64,000 bases of DNA. Source: Bacteroidales bacterium (GTDB taxonomy: Bacteria; Bacteroidota; Bacteroidia; Bacteroidales; UBA932). Shown in pieces: positions 51,335-60,437 of this stretch. The notes below the pieces were generated by a model, which ran no database searches, was not told the origin of the DNA, and saw nothing but the letters and a program-made list of their open reading frames with translations. The stretch spans positions 1 to 64,000 of the forward strand of contig SUYR01000009.1 of assembly GCA_015060335.1 (NCBI GenBank), written 5' to 3'. Every line of letters begins with the position of its first letter. Within the stretch, counting starts at the first letter, position 1. The translations under genes were made by a program, and so were the position numbers.

Positions 51335-54300
51335 ATGGAAACAGAACTTATCAAACCGGATTATCTGTTTGAAGTCAGCTGGGAGGTCTGCAACAAGGTG
51401 GGCGGAATCTATACCGTTATCGCCACCAAGTCGCTGTATCTGAAGAGCGAATACAAAAGGCACCACATCATGGTCGGTCCTGATGTATGGATGGACGAAG
51501 TGAGCAATCCTGATTTTATCGAAGATCCAGCATTGTATCGTTCATGGAGATCTCAGGCTGCGTCAGAAGGCCTCAGAGTCCGTATAGGACGCTGGAACGT
51601 CCCTGGCAAGCCGACTGCCATCCTCGTTGATTTCAAGCAGTATCTGACACGACAGAACGAAATTCTTACGGAATTCTGGAAGCGTTTCGGCGTGGATTCC
51701 CTTACAGGAAACTGGGATTACAGGGAATCGGCACTCTTCGGTTATGCTGCCGGCAAGGTGATCGAGAGTTTCTACAATTATAACCTCGAATCATCAGACA
51801 AGGTAGTTGCACAGTTCCACGAGTGGATGACAGGTACAGGACTTCTTTATCTGAAGTCAGCAAATGTGCCGATCTCTACAGTATTCACAACTCATGCAAC
51901 GGTAATCGGCAGATGCATAGCAGGAAACAATCTCCCTCTCTATGACGGTCTTCTCGGCTATAACGCAGACGAAAAGGCACGTCACTTCAATGTGGTCGCA
52001 AGGCATTCTCTCGAGAAGAAGGCAGCCGAGTACTGCGATATCTTCACGACAGTCAGCGATATTACGGCACAGGAATGCCGTCAGTTCCTTGGAAGGAAAG
52101 TAGATGTAGTAACCCCTAACGGATTCGAGCCGAGCTTCACTCCTGCTACCGATGAGGAGTATGAGATCAAGCGTTCGGCTGCAAGAAACAGACTCGTGGA
52201 AGTGGCTGAGGCCATGTCTGGCGAGAAAATTGCCGAGAATGCTGTCCTTGTCGGCATAGGCGGACGTTACGAGTGGAAGAACAAGGGTATTGATGTATTC
52301 ATCGACGCTCTGGACTCTCTCAACCGCTCTGACTATAAGGGTAAGGAAATCCATGCATTCATAATGATTCCTTCAGGACATAACGGACCGGACAAGCAGC
52401 TTGTCGCAAAGCTCGAAGGTCAGGAAACAGGATATGTGACAAGAGTGTCGCATTATCTCATGAATCCTGAATATGACAATGTGACACGCCGCCTTAACGA
52501 TGTACAGCTTGTCAATTCGATAGGCGACAAGGTCAAGGTATATTTCGTACCATCGTATCTCAACGGCAACGACGGTATCTTTAATATGCCATATTATGAC
52601 CTTCTCGCAGGACTTGACCTTACATTGTTCCCGTCATACTACGAGCCTTGGGGCTATACTCCGCTTGAGAGCCTTGCATTCAGAGTCCCAACTCTGACCA
52701 CTACTCTCGCTGGATTCGGCCTTTGGGTACGTACATATTACGGAAAGAAACACCCTGGTATCACAGTTCTTGACAGAAACGACTCGAACTATTTTGATGT
52801 TGTGGCTGGTGTTGTGGACCGCATCGTGGAGATTGCTTCGCTCCGCAAGGATTCGAGAAAGAAATATATGCAGAACGCGAAGGAAGTATCTGAGATAGCC
52901 CTTTGGGAAAACAATATCATATATTATAAGGAAGCTTATTCTAAATCACTTGAAAAATTAATGGCGGCAGGTGGAAGTTATCCTGCCACTAAGAAGGACA
53001 AAAATATGCAATACAAGAAATTTGAAGTAAATCAGCCGACATGGAACAGCGTGTTCGTGTCGCGTCATCTACCAGAAAGTCTTAAAGACCTTGAAATACT
53101 CTCCAAGAACCTTTGGTGGTGCTGGAACGAATCTGCAAAGAACCTCTTTGCATCAGTAGATCCTCAGGCATGGGAAGCATCAGGACAGAACCCTATCGCA
53201 ATGCTTGACAAGGTGAGTCTCAAGAGATATCAGAAACTTGAGAAGGACACCAAGTTCCTTGCTGACCTCAAGACAGTAATGGATGAGTTCAATACTTACA
53301 TGGCTCTCAAGGCAGAGCGTACAAGCCCTTCAGTAGCGTATTTCTGTATGGAGTACGGTCTTGACACTTCGCTCAAGATCTATTCAGGTGGTCTCGGTAT
53401 CCTTGCCGGTGACTATATCAAGGAGACTTCAGACATGAATACCAACCTCGTTGCTGTCGGTCTTCTCTACAGATTCGGATATTTCAACCAGAAGCTCACA
53501 GCTCAGGGAGAGCAGGTGGCTGAGGATGTTGCACAGGACTTCATGAAGATTCCTGCAAGCCCTGTACGTGACGAGAACGGTAACTGGGTGTCTATCAGCG
53601 TTGCATTCCCTGGCCGCAACCTCAATGCACGTCTTTGGAGAGTGGATGTTGGACGTACAGAACTCTACCTCCTCGATACAGATATTCCTGAGAACCTTCC
53701 AGAAGACAGGTCAATCACCTACAACCTCTATGGTGGAGACTGGGAGAACCGTCTCAAGCAGGAGCTCCTTCTCGGCGTCGGCGGTATCCGTGCGCTCCGC
53801 AAGCTCGGCTTTACACCACAGGTTTACCACTGCAACGAGGGACATGCTGCATTCATCGGACTGGAGCGTCTGCGTGAGCTCATCACAGAGCAGAACCTCG
53901 AGTTCCAGGAGGCTCTCGAAGTTGTAAGGTCATCATCGCTCTTCACAACTCACACTCCTGTACCTGCAGGTCACGACGCATTCGACGAAGGAATGCTCCG
54001 CAAATATATCGGACATTATCCGCAGCGCCTGAAGATCGACTGGGAGACAATGATGGGACTCGGAAAGAACAATGGCGCAGACGTAAACGAGAAGTTCTCT
54101 ATGTCTATCCTCGCAGCAAACATCTCACAGGAGGTGAACGGAGTATCATGGCTCCATGGCGAGGTAAGCCGTGATATCCTCGGTCATATGTGGCCAGGTT
54201 ACCTTCCTGAGGAACTTCACGTAAGCTATGTGACTAACGGTGTTCACTATCCTACATGGACAGCACCTGAGTGGAAGGAAGTACATGCTAAGGTGTTCGG

Positions 54301-55573
54301 CGAAGAGTTCAAGACTCATCACTACGACAAGTCTTGCTTCGACGGCATCTACAAGATATCTGATGAGGAGGTATGGGGCATCCGCACTTCACTCCGCAAG
54401 AAACTCATTGAAGAGGTGAAGAGAAGACTCTCTGACCCTGCAGCTGCAAACCACTATTCTCCTAAGCAGGTGGTTACAATCAAGGAGACTCTTCGTGACG
54501 ACGTTCTTACAATCGGTTTCGCACGCCGTTTCGCAACATATAAGAGAGCACACCTCCTTTTCCGTGACCTTGACAGACTTGCAGAGATCGTTAACGATCC
54601 TAAGCAGCCTGTACAGTTCCTCTTCGCAGGAAAGGCTCACCCTGCAGATAAGGCAGGTCAGGATCTCATCAAGATGATCGTAGAGATATCTAAGCAGCCA
54701 CGTTTCATCGGTAAGATCGTATTCGTTCCTAACTACGATATCACTGTTGCCAAGTACCTCGTACAGGGTGTTGACGTATGGATGAACAACCCTACTCGTC
54801 CTCTCGAGGCTTCTGGTACATCCGGAGAGAAGGCTGCTATGAACGGTGTAATGCACTTCTCTGTTCTTGACGGATGGTGGGTTGAAGGCTACAAGCAGGG
54901 TGCCGGCTGGGCTCTTCCAATGGAGAGAACATACGACGACCAGAACTACCAGGACGAGCTTGATGCCGCTACAATCTACAATATCATCGAGAATGAGATC
55001 GCTCCTACATTCTACAACAAGAGCCTTTCTACAGGACGCTCTTCAGACTGGATCGAGTACATCAAGAACTGTGTAGCACAGGTGGCATGCAACTTCACAA
55101 CAAACCGAATGCTCACTGACTATATCAACCAGTACTATGTACCTCAGGCTGCAAGAGTTGACAGCATGGTGGCAGATGACTTCGCTATGGCTCGTGAGAT
55201 CGCAGCTTGGAAGAAGAATCTCCGTCGTGAGTGGAAGAACGTAGAGGTCGTATCAGTTGTGGCTCCAGACAGCAACAACAGCGACGTTGCTCTCGGTGGC
55301 GAGTTCAATGCAGAGGTTGTCCTCAATATCGGTGACCTCAAGGCTGAGGAAATCGGAGTAGAGGTACTCTTTGCGACAACAGACAAGAAGGGCAAGCTCC
55401 ACATCCAGGAGAGATACGAGTTCACTCCTGTAGAGTCGGTTGACGGAACAGCGAAATATGTAGCTGTAATCAACCCTGACCGCTCAGGACTCTATCAGGT
55501 CGCAGGACGTATATATGCCAAGAATGACAAACTTCCACATCGTCAGGACTTCGAACTTGTAAGATGGTTGTAG
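51335..55573 (+). CDS. Fusion: glycogen synthase (GT3-like) + alpha-glucan phosphorylase (GT35)
   Basis: N-terminal FEVSWEVCNKVGGIYTVIATKS...YYEPWGYTPLES; C-terminal YFCMEYGLDTSLKIYSGGLGILAGDYIKE...RFATYKRAHLL...EASGTSGEKAAMNGVMHFSVLDGWW; one ORF of 1412 codons. Confidence 0.95.
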   Translation: METELIKPDYLFEVSWEVCNKVGGIYTVIATKSLYLKSEYKRHHIMVGPDVWMDEVSNPDFIEDPALYRSWRSQAASEGLRVRIGRWNVPGKPTAILVDFKQYLTRQNEILTEFWKRFGVDSLTGNWDYRESALFGYAAGKVIESFYNYNLESSDKVVAQFHEWMTGTGLLYLKSANVPISTVFTTHATVIGRCIAGNNLPLYDGLLGYNADEKARHFNVVARHSLEKKAAEYCDIFTTVSDITAQECRQFLGRKVDVVTPNGFEPSFTPATDEEYEIKRSAARNRLVEVAEAMSGEKIAENAVLVGIGGRYEWKNKGIDVFIDALDSLNRSDYKGKEIHAFIMIPSGHNGPDKQLVAKLEGQETGYVTRVSHYLMNPEYDNVTRRLNDVQLVNSIGDKVKVYFVPSYLNGNDGIFNMPYYDLLAGLDLTLFPSYYEPWGYTPLESLAFRVPTLTTTLAGFGLWVRTYYGKKHPGITVLDRNDSNYFDVVAGVVDRIVEIASLRKDSRKKYMQNAKEVSEIALWENNIIYYKEAYSKSLEKLMAAGGSYPATKKDKNMQYKKFEVNQPTWNSVFVSRHLPESLKDLEILSKNLWWCWNESAKNLFASVDPQAWEASGQNPIAMLDKVSLKRYQKLEKDTKFLADLKTVMDEFNTYMALKAERTSPSVAYFCMEYGLDTSLKIYSGGLGILAGDYIKETSDMNTNLVAVGLLYRFGYFNQKLTAQGEQVAEDVAQDFMKIPASPVRDENGNWVSISVAFPGRNLNARLWRVDVGRTELYLLDTDIPENLPEDRSITYNLYGGDWENRLKQELLLGVGGIRALRKLGFTPQVYHCNEGHAAFIGLERLRELITEQNLEFQEALEVVRSSSLFTTHTPVPAGHDAFDEGMLRKYIGHYPQRLKIDWETMMGLGKNNGADVNEKFSMSILAANISQEVNGVSWLHGEVSRDILGHMWPGYLPEELHVSYVTNGVHYPTWTAPEWKEVHAKVFGEEFKTHHYDKSCFDGIYKISDEEVWGIRTSLRKKLIEEVKRRLSDPAAANHYSPKQVVTIKETLRDDVLTIGFARRFATYKRAHLLFRDLDRLAEIVNDPKQPVQFLFAGKAHPADKAGQDLIKMIVEISKQPRFIGKIVFVPNYDITVAKYLVQGVDVWMNNPTRPLEASGTSGEKAAMNGVMHFSVLDGWWVEGYKQGAGWALPMERTYDDQNYQDELDAATIYNIIENEIAPTFYNKSLSTGRSSDWIEYIKNCVAQVACNFTTNRMLTDYINQYYVPQAARVDSMVADDFAMAREIAAWKKNLRREWKNVEVVSVVAPDSNNSDVALGGEFNAEVVLNIGDLKAEEIGVEVLFATTDKKGKLHIQERYEFTPVESVDGTAKYVAVINPDRSGLYQVAGRIYAKNDKLPHRQDFELVRWL

Positions 55574-56442
55574 CAACCGGATTTTTCGACGGTGTCCACG
55601 TCGGGCACCGTCTGGTGATCGAACAGCTTGTAAAAGCTGCTGCAGTACGCGGGGATGAAAGCATGGTCGTGACTTTCTGGCCACATCCCCGCAACGTGCT
55701 GCAAAAAGAAGCGCGCTCTCTAAGATTGCTGACTACGCTTCAGGAAAAGAAGGATATCCTTTCCGGACTTGGAGTGGACCATGTCGAAGTGATGCAGTTT
55801 ACACGCGAATTCAGTGACATGACAACGGAGGACTATCTTCGTATGCTTATGGACAGATTCGGAGTGAAGACAGTGCTCATCGGATATGACAACAGGATGG
55901 GGAGCAACGCAGACGGAGCGGATCAGGTAGCCAGGACTGCTGAATCTCTGGGACTGGAGGTCATCAGGACAGATATGGTTACTTCGGAACTTGGGTATGC
56001 CGTGAGTTCCACCAAGATACGTGAACGGCTTGAGGCGGGAGATGTGCAGGCTGCATCAGCCATGTTGGGATATGATTATACCCTGCATGGAGTTGTAATC
56101 GCCGGCAACAGGCTGGGCAGGACGATAGGCTTTCCTACAGCGAATATGCAGGTCTATGAGCCTTTGAAACTGGTGCCTGGCAACGGAGTTTATTTTGTGA
56201 AGGTAGAGACTCTGGGCAGAAGTCTTTTCGGTATGTGTAATATTGGCTGCAGGCCGACAGTGGCATCAGGCAATGCCCGTACCATCGAGACCAATATATT
56301 CGGATTTGATGAAGATATATACGGACTCGACATGAATGTGACTTTTATTGCCAAGATACGTGATGAGATCAGATTTGATTCGCTGGACGCCTTGCGCAGA
56401 CAGCTTGAAATAGACAGGGACCTTTGTTTGTCGCTGCTGTGA
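55564..56442 (+). CDS. ribF: Bifunctional riboflavin kinase/FAD synthetase
   Basis: ATGFFDGVHVGHRLVI; GNRLGRTIGFPTANMQ; overlaps the upstream stop by 10 bp. Confidence 0.9.
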   Translation: MVVATGFFDGVHVGHRLVIEQLVKAAAVRGDESMVVTFWPHPRNVLQKEARSLRLLTTLQEKKDILSGLGVDHVEVMQFTREFSDMTTEDYLRMLMDRFGVKTVLIGYDNRMGSNADGADQVARTAESLGLEVIRTDMVTSELGYAVSSTKIRERLEAGDVQAASAMLGYDYTLHGVVIAGNRLGRTIGFPTANMQVYEPLKLVPGNGVYFVKVETLGRSLFGMCNIGCRPTVASGNARTIETNIFGFDEDIYGLDMNVTFIAKIRDEIRFDSLDALRRQLEIDRDLCLSLL

Positions 56443-56458
56443 AGAAAATCAATAACGT

Positions 56459-56830
56459 ATGGAAACGATATTTACAATACTGATCATCATCCTGCCGATA
56501 GTATTCAAGCTCATCGGCAAGAAACTGGAGCAGGCTGGGCAGCAGAACGCCCCGCAGTCGACTGACAACCAGGAACAGATAGAGGACTGGGCGGAGGTAC
56601 TCAGACGTCATATAGAAGCGCAGCAGATGCCTCAGGAACCCGAACTTCCTGTGCAGGAGGAGAGGATTATTCCGGACGTCAGACTTGTCGCGCCGAAGGC
56701 TAAGCCCTCTGTCGTACAGCCCAAACCAGTAATATTGGCAGAGCCGGAGGAAGAGGAGAAAGAAAAAATTGATAAAAAGAAATTGATCCTGTATTCGGAA
56801 ATAATGAAACCGAAATATAAGGAAGAATAA
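56459..56830 (+). CDS. Hypothetical membrane-anchored protein
   Basis: N-terminal hydrophobic helix then acidic/proline region; between ribF and greA. Confidence 0.6.
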   Translation: METIFTILIIILPIVFKLIGKKLEQAGQQNAPQSTDNQEQIEDWAEVLRRHIEAQQMPQEPELPVQEERIIPDVRLVAPKAKPSVVQPKPVILAEPEEEEKEKIDKKKLILYSEIMKPKYKEE

Positions 56831-56879
56831 TCCGTGGAAGGACACATGAATTGAATATTAAAGTTAAAATCAAATAATT

Positions 56880-57347
56880 ATGGCACTTCAGTACATGACC
56901 CAGGAGGGTCTAGATAAACTAAAGAAGGAACTTGCGGAGGCTATCGCTCTGCGTCCTGTGATTTCTGCGGCAATTGCCGAAGCGAGAGATAAGGGTGACC
57001 TTTCAGAGAATGCAGAATATGAGGCAGCAAGAGAGGCACAGGGCCTGCTTGAACTCCAGATCGCAAAGCTCCAGAATCTCGTTGCAAATGCGCGTGTGAT
57101 CGATGAATCTCAGATCGGTACAGACAAGGTGCAGATGCTCAACAAGGTAAAGGTGAAGAATCTCAATACCAACCAGATCATGAACTTCACTCTGGTAAGC
57201 GAGCAGGAGGCAGATTTTATGTCAGGTAAACTCGCAGCTAAGACCCCTATCGGACAGGCTCTCATGGGCCACGGAGTAGGTGAAGTAGTTGAGGCTAAGG
57301 TACCTGCTGGCGTAATCAAGTTTGAAATCTTGGATATCACATTGTAA
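56880..57347 (+). CDS. greA: Transcription elongation factor GreA
   Basis: MTQEGLDKLKKELAEAIALRPVISAAIAEARDKGDLSENAEYEAARE...TPIGQALMGHGVGEVVEAKVP. Confidence 0.97.
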   Translation: MALQYMTQEGLDKLKKELAEAIALRPVISAAIAEARDKGDLSENAEYEAAREAQGLLELQIAKLQNLVANARVIDESQIGTDKVQMLNKVKVKNLNTNQIMNFTLVSEQEADFMSGKLAAKTPIGQALMGHGVGEVVEAKVPAGVIKFEILDITL

Positions 57348-57348
57348 T

Positions 57349-57756
57349 ATGTCAACAATATTCACTAAAATAGCCAACGGAGACATACCGTCATACAAGG
57401 TAGCTGAAAGCGAGGACTTTTACGCATTCCTTGATATCGCTCCAATGGCAAAGGGACACACCCTCGTGATCCCTAAGAAAGTTGAGGATGACTATATCTT
57501 CAACCTGGATGAGAATACCTATATGGGTCTTTGTACCTTTGCACGCAAAGTAGCTCAGGCAATCAAAGCTGCCCTCCCTTGCAAGAGGGTAGGGGTGGCA
57601 GTTCTCGGAATGGAAGTACCTCATACCCACATTCATCTCGTTCCACTCCAGAGCGAGTCCGATATGGATTTCAGAAAGCCGAAGCTTGAGCTTTCTCAGG
57701 AAGAATTTGTACAGATCGCATCATCTATATATGAAGAATATGTCAAGATTCAGTAA
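57349..57756 (+). CDS. HIT-family protein
   Basis: SIFTKIANGDIPSYKV-like N-terminus and VPHTHIHLVPL histidine triad. Confidence 0.95.
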   Translation: MSTIFTKIANGDIPSYKVAESEDFYAFLDIAPMAKGHTLVIPKKVEDDYIFNLDENTYMGLCTFARKVAQAIKAALPCKRVGVAVLGMEVPHTHIHLVPLQSESDMDFRKPKLELSQEEFVQIASSIYEEYVKIQ

Positions 57757-58882
57757 ATCAATCATCTTGTCGGCAGTAGTTCTGCTGGCAGCTTCTTGTG
57801 CCCGTACTGCAAAGATTGATGCGGTAGTAGCAGACGCACCTTCTTCTGACGTTATTGTCAAACTGTTGGATATCAATAGATTTGAGACGCTTGATACCGT
57901 TGCGCTCGATCAGACAGGACATTTCTCATACAAGGTGGATGTAAAGAAAGGCCAGCCTGAGTTCGTGTATCTGTTCCATGGTGATACCAAGATCGCATCT
58001 ATGATCCTCAAAAGTGGAGACAAGGTTACCATAGAAACTGACACCCTGGGCAACTACACGGTTTTTGGCTCAGAGGAATCTACAAAACTTGCTGAAGTAG
58101 AACGTGATTATGCCAAGGTATTGGCGAAGATGAACTCTATCGCACGTAGAATCGAGGAATCAGTCAACGCTGACTATGCCCTCACTCTCCGTCAGCAGCT
58201 CGGCAAGGAATACCTTGATTACTACCGTAGCAGAATCAAATACGTAATGGAGAACAGCCGCTCATTGTCAGTGGTACCTGTATTCTATCAGACACTTGGG
58301 GCCGATCTTCCGGTATTCGCTCAGGCGACTGATGCCATCCATTACAGAAATACAGCAGACTCTCTTGCTCTTGAATATCCTGATTCCAAATACGTGAAGG
58401 CACTCCGACAGGAGGCAGACAGAAGATTCGGCTATCTCGAGCTCGAGTCCCGTCTTTCATCTGCAGAGTCGATATCGTATCCGGACATCGAACTCCCTGA
58501 CATCAAGGGACAGAAATGCAAGCTCACAGACGTAGACTCGAAGGTTGTCCTTCTGCACTTCTGGACAGCAACGGATACAGAACAGAAGATGTTCAACCTC
58601 GAAGTCCTCAAGCCGCTTTACAATGAGTTTCACTCTAAGGGATTTGAGATTTATCAGGTATCCCTCGACGTGGACAAGGGGCTTTGGGCACAGGTCGTAA
58701 AAGAACAGGCACTTCCATGGATCTCAGTGTGTGACTCTCAGGGCGCCTCTTCAATCTACGCCCGTACCTACAACCTCTCTGCCCTCCCTGCAATCTACAT
58801 CATTGCAAACGGCGAACTCGTTGACGGCTCGATTGTAGATGAAAAATCACTCCGAAAGACAATCAAGGATAATCTCCGCTAA
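57731..58882 (+). CDS. TlpA-like thioredoxin-fold lipoprotein with DUF4369-like N-terminus
   Basis: Lipobox LAASC; KVVLLHFWTATDTEQKMFNLEVLKPLYNEF, YNLSALPAIYII. Confidence 0.88.
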   Translation: MKNMSRFSKSIILSAVVLLAASCARTAKIDAVVADAPSSDVIVKLLDINRFETLDTVALDQTGHFSYKVDVKKGQPEFVYLFHGDTKIASMILKSGDKVTIETDTLGNYTVFGSEESTKLAEVERDYAKVLAKMNSIARRIEESVNADYALTLRQQLGKEYLDYYRSRIKYVMENSRSLSVVPVFYQTLGADLPVFAQATDAIHYRNTADSLALEYPDSKYVKALRQEADRRFGYLELESRLSSAESISYPDIELPDIKGQKCKLTDVDSKVVLLHFWTATDTEQKMFNLEVLKPLYNEFHSKGFEIYQVSLDVDKGLWAQVVKEQALPWISVCDSQGASSIYARTYNLSALPAIYIIANGELVDGSIVDEKSLRKTIKDNLR

Positions 58883-58938
58883 TCCGCTTTCCGGATTTTG
58901 TTCGGTCCTTTAATATATTGAATTAGAGGCGTTTATAT

Positions 58939-58972
58939 CATTGAGGGTCGGTAATTTTACCGACCCTCAATG
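58939..58972. repeat. 34-bp perfect palindrome (hairpin, possible bidirectional terminator)
   Basis: CATTGAGGGTCGGTAA tt TTACCGACCCTCAATG. Confidence 0.8.
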
Positions 58973-58989
58973 CGTTAAAGTAAAGATTA

Positions 58990-59135
58990 TTAACGACTTA
59001 GGTGTTTGATTTTCTCAACACTCAATCCGGTCATCCGACTGATCTGCTCTATCTGCATTTATAGTATCCTTCTTACAATCTCCTCCAAAACCTCTGCCCG
59101 CCCTTCAGCATATCCTTGCATATAGCCTTCGATAT
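58990..59135 (-). pseudogene. Decayed C-terminus of an Rpn-family (PD-(D/E)XK) nuclease
   Basis: Minus strand reads DIEGYMQGYAEGRAEVLEEIVRRIL*MQIEQISRMTGLSVEKIKHLSR**, matching the tail layout of the intact gene at 60438-61403 (GREEGREE...TINQATGLSSDVIESL). Confidence 0.65.
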
Positions 59136-59267
59136 CGCGTCGCACGACAGATTGTGCGTCGCATCATTTGTCGCCCACGGCTCAATCATGCATTTTCCCT
59201 GCCACCCATTTGTCGCCCACGGCTCAATCATGCATTTTTCCTGCCACCTAATCCGCTGACCCTCAGC

Positions 59268-59319
59268 GCGTTGTGGATATGCGATTCCCCTGCGGCGGGG
59301 AATCGTTTTTGCATAACGC
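59268..59319. repeat. H1 hairpin copy 1
   Basis: GCGTTGTGGATATGCGATTCCCC tgcggc GGGGAATCGTTTTTGCATAACGC. Confidence 0.85.
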
Positions 59320-59359
59320 ACTCTGGCACAGGCACTTGAGCGCCAGGGGCATACAGTCC

Positions 59360-59395
59360 GTGCCCCGGGGTGCTGAAATCGACACCCCAGGGCAC
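59360..59395. repeat. H2 hairpin copy 1
   Basis: GTGCCCCGGGGTGCTGAAATCGACACCCCAGGGCAC. Confidence 0.85.
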
Positions 59396-59485
59396 AGAGA
59401 AATCTCAGACAGATTGTGCGTCGCATCATTTGTCGCCCACGGCTCAATCATGCATTTTCCCTGCCATCTAATCCTCTGACTCTCA

Positions 59486-59539
59486 GCGTATTGCAGATAC
59501 GCGATTCCCCTGCGACGGGGAATCGTTTTTGCATAACGC
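59486..59539. repeat. H1 hairpin copy 2
   Basis: GCGTATTGCAGATACGCGATTCCCC tgcgac GGGGAATCGTTTTTGCATAACGC. Confidence 0.85.
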
Positions 59540-59579
59540 ACTCTGGCACAGACACTTGAGCGCCAGGGGCATACAGTCC

Positions 59580-59615
59580 GTGCCCCGGGGTGCTTAAATT
59601 GACACCCCAGGGCAC
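59580..59615. repeat. H2 hairpin copy 2
   Basis: GTGCCCCGGGGTGCTTAAATTGACACCCCAGGGCAC. Confidence 0.85.
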
Positions 59616-59706
59616 AGAGAGATCTCAGACAGATTGTGCGTCGCATCATTTGTCGCCCACGGCTCAATATGCATTTTTCCTGCCACCCAATCCGCTGACC
59701 CTCAGC

Positions 59707-59758
59707 GCGTTGTGGATATGCGATTCCCCTGCGGCGGGGAATCGTTTTTGCATAACGC
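59707..59758. repeat. H1 hairpin copy 3
   Basis: Same sequence as copy 1. Confidence 0.85.
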
Positions 59759-59838
59759 ACTCTGGCACAGGCACTTGAGCGCCAGGGACACAGAGAAATC
59801 TCATAACGGGCGCAATACCAACAGCTTACAGAAAAACC

Positions 59839-59878
59839 GCGTACCCAAAGGTGCTTAAAGTTGCACCCCGGGGCACGC
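59839..59878. repeat. H2 hairpin, diverged copy
   Basis: GCGTACCCAAAGGTGCTTAAAGTTGCACCCCGGGGCACGC. Confidence 0.65.
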
Positions 59879-60113
59879 TTCCGAGTGCGAGTTAGAGTTC
59901 GCATCACGATATTATCCTCTCCACTCAGCAGCAGCCGGTAGTCGAGAAGAGCCCATCGGGCGAGCTTCCCGTAGACAATCCGACCTGTAGCTGCCGGAAA
60001 TCGTTCACTAAGACGGCGGTGCTGTGATAGCCCAGTACGGCAACTCAGAATCGTGACATATCATCCGCAGCCCATCACGCTTTTCCCTGCCACCTAATCA
60101 GCTGGCTCTCAGC

Positions 60114-60165
60114 GCGTTGTGGATATACGATTCCCCTGCAGCGGGGAATCGTATATCCACAACGC
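60114..60165. repeat. H1 hairpin copy 4, perfect palindrome
   Basis: GCGTTGTGGATATACGATTCCCC tgcagc GGGGAATCGTATATCCACAACGC; two perfect 23-nt arms. Confidence 0.95.
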
Positions 60166-60437
60166 ACTCTGGTACAGACACTTGAGTGCCAGGACATTTT
60201 CCAAGTCCTTCTCTCGAAATTCGCGTTCCAATTCCTCTCACCGAATCTTCTCGCCCAAACTTCTCTCTGATCTCGCCCGACTGTTTTTCAAAAAAATCGA
60301 TTTTTTCTTCCGCATCGTTCGCAAAAATGTGCCCTACAAGCACTCCAATCTATGATTTTCACATTTATCCATTTACAATTTTTTTACGCGGATAACTCTT
60401 CGGAACTTTGCTGGCGTTAACTATTAAACGAATTGTT

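Larger units (their letters stand above)
59150..59800 (+). repeat. Tandem array of about 220-bp composite units (GTGCGTCGC core + H1 hairpin + H2 hairpin)
   Basis: Cores at 59154, 59416 and 59636; first interval is 42 bp longer owing to an internal duplication; third unit lacks H2. Confidence 0.92.

Noticed and set aside
57570-57610. Short inverted repeat CTGCCCTCCC...GGGTAGGGGTGGCAG in the HIT gene
   Set aside because: Lies within a conserved coding region and is explained by the protein sequence.
59150-59800. CRISPR array
   Set aside because: Units are about 220 bp with homologous internal hairpins and no unique similarly sized spacers; no cas genes nearby.
59263-59907. 214-aa minus-strand ORF (59263..59907) as a real gene
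   Set aside because: It runs entirely through the tandem hairpin repeats, and its internal repeats mirror the DNA units; no recognisable domain.
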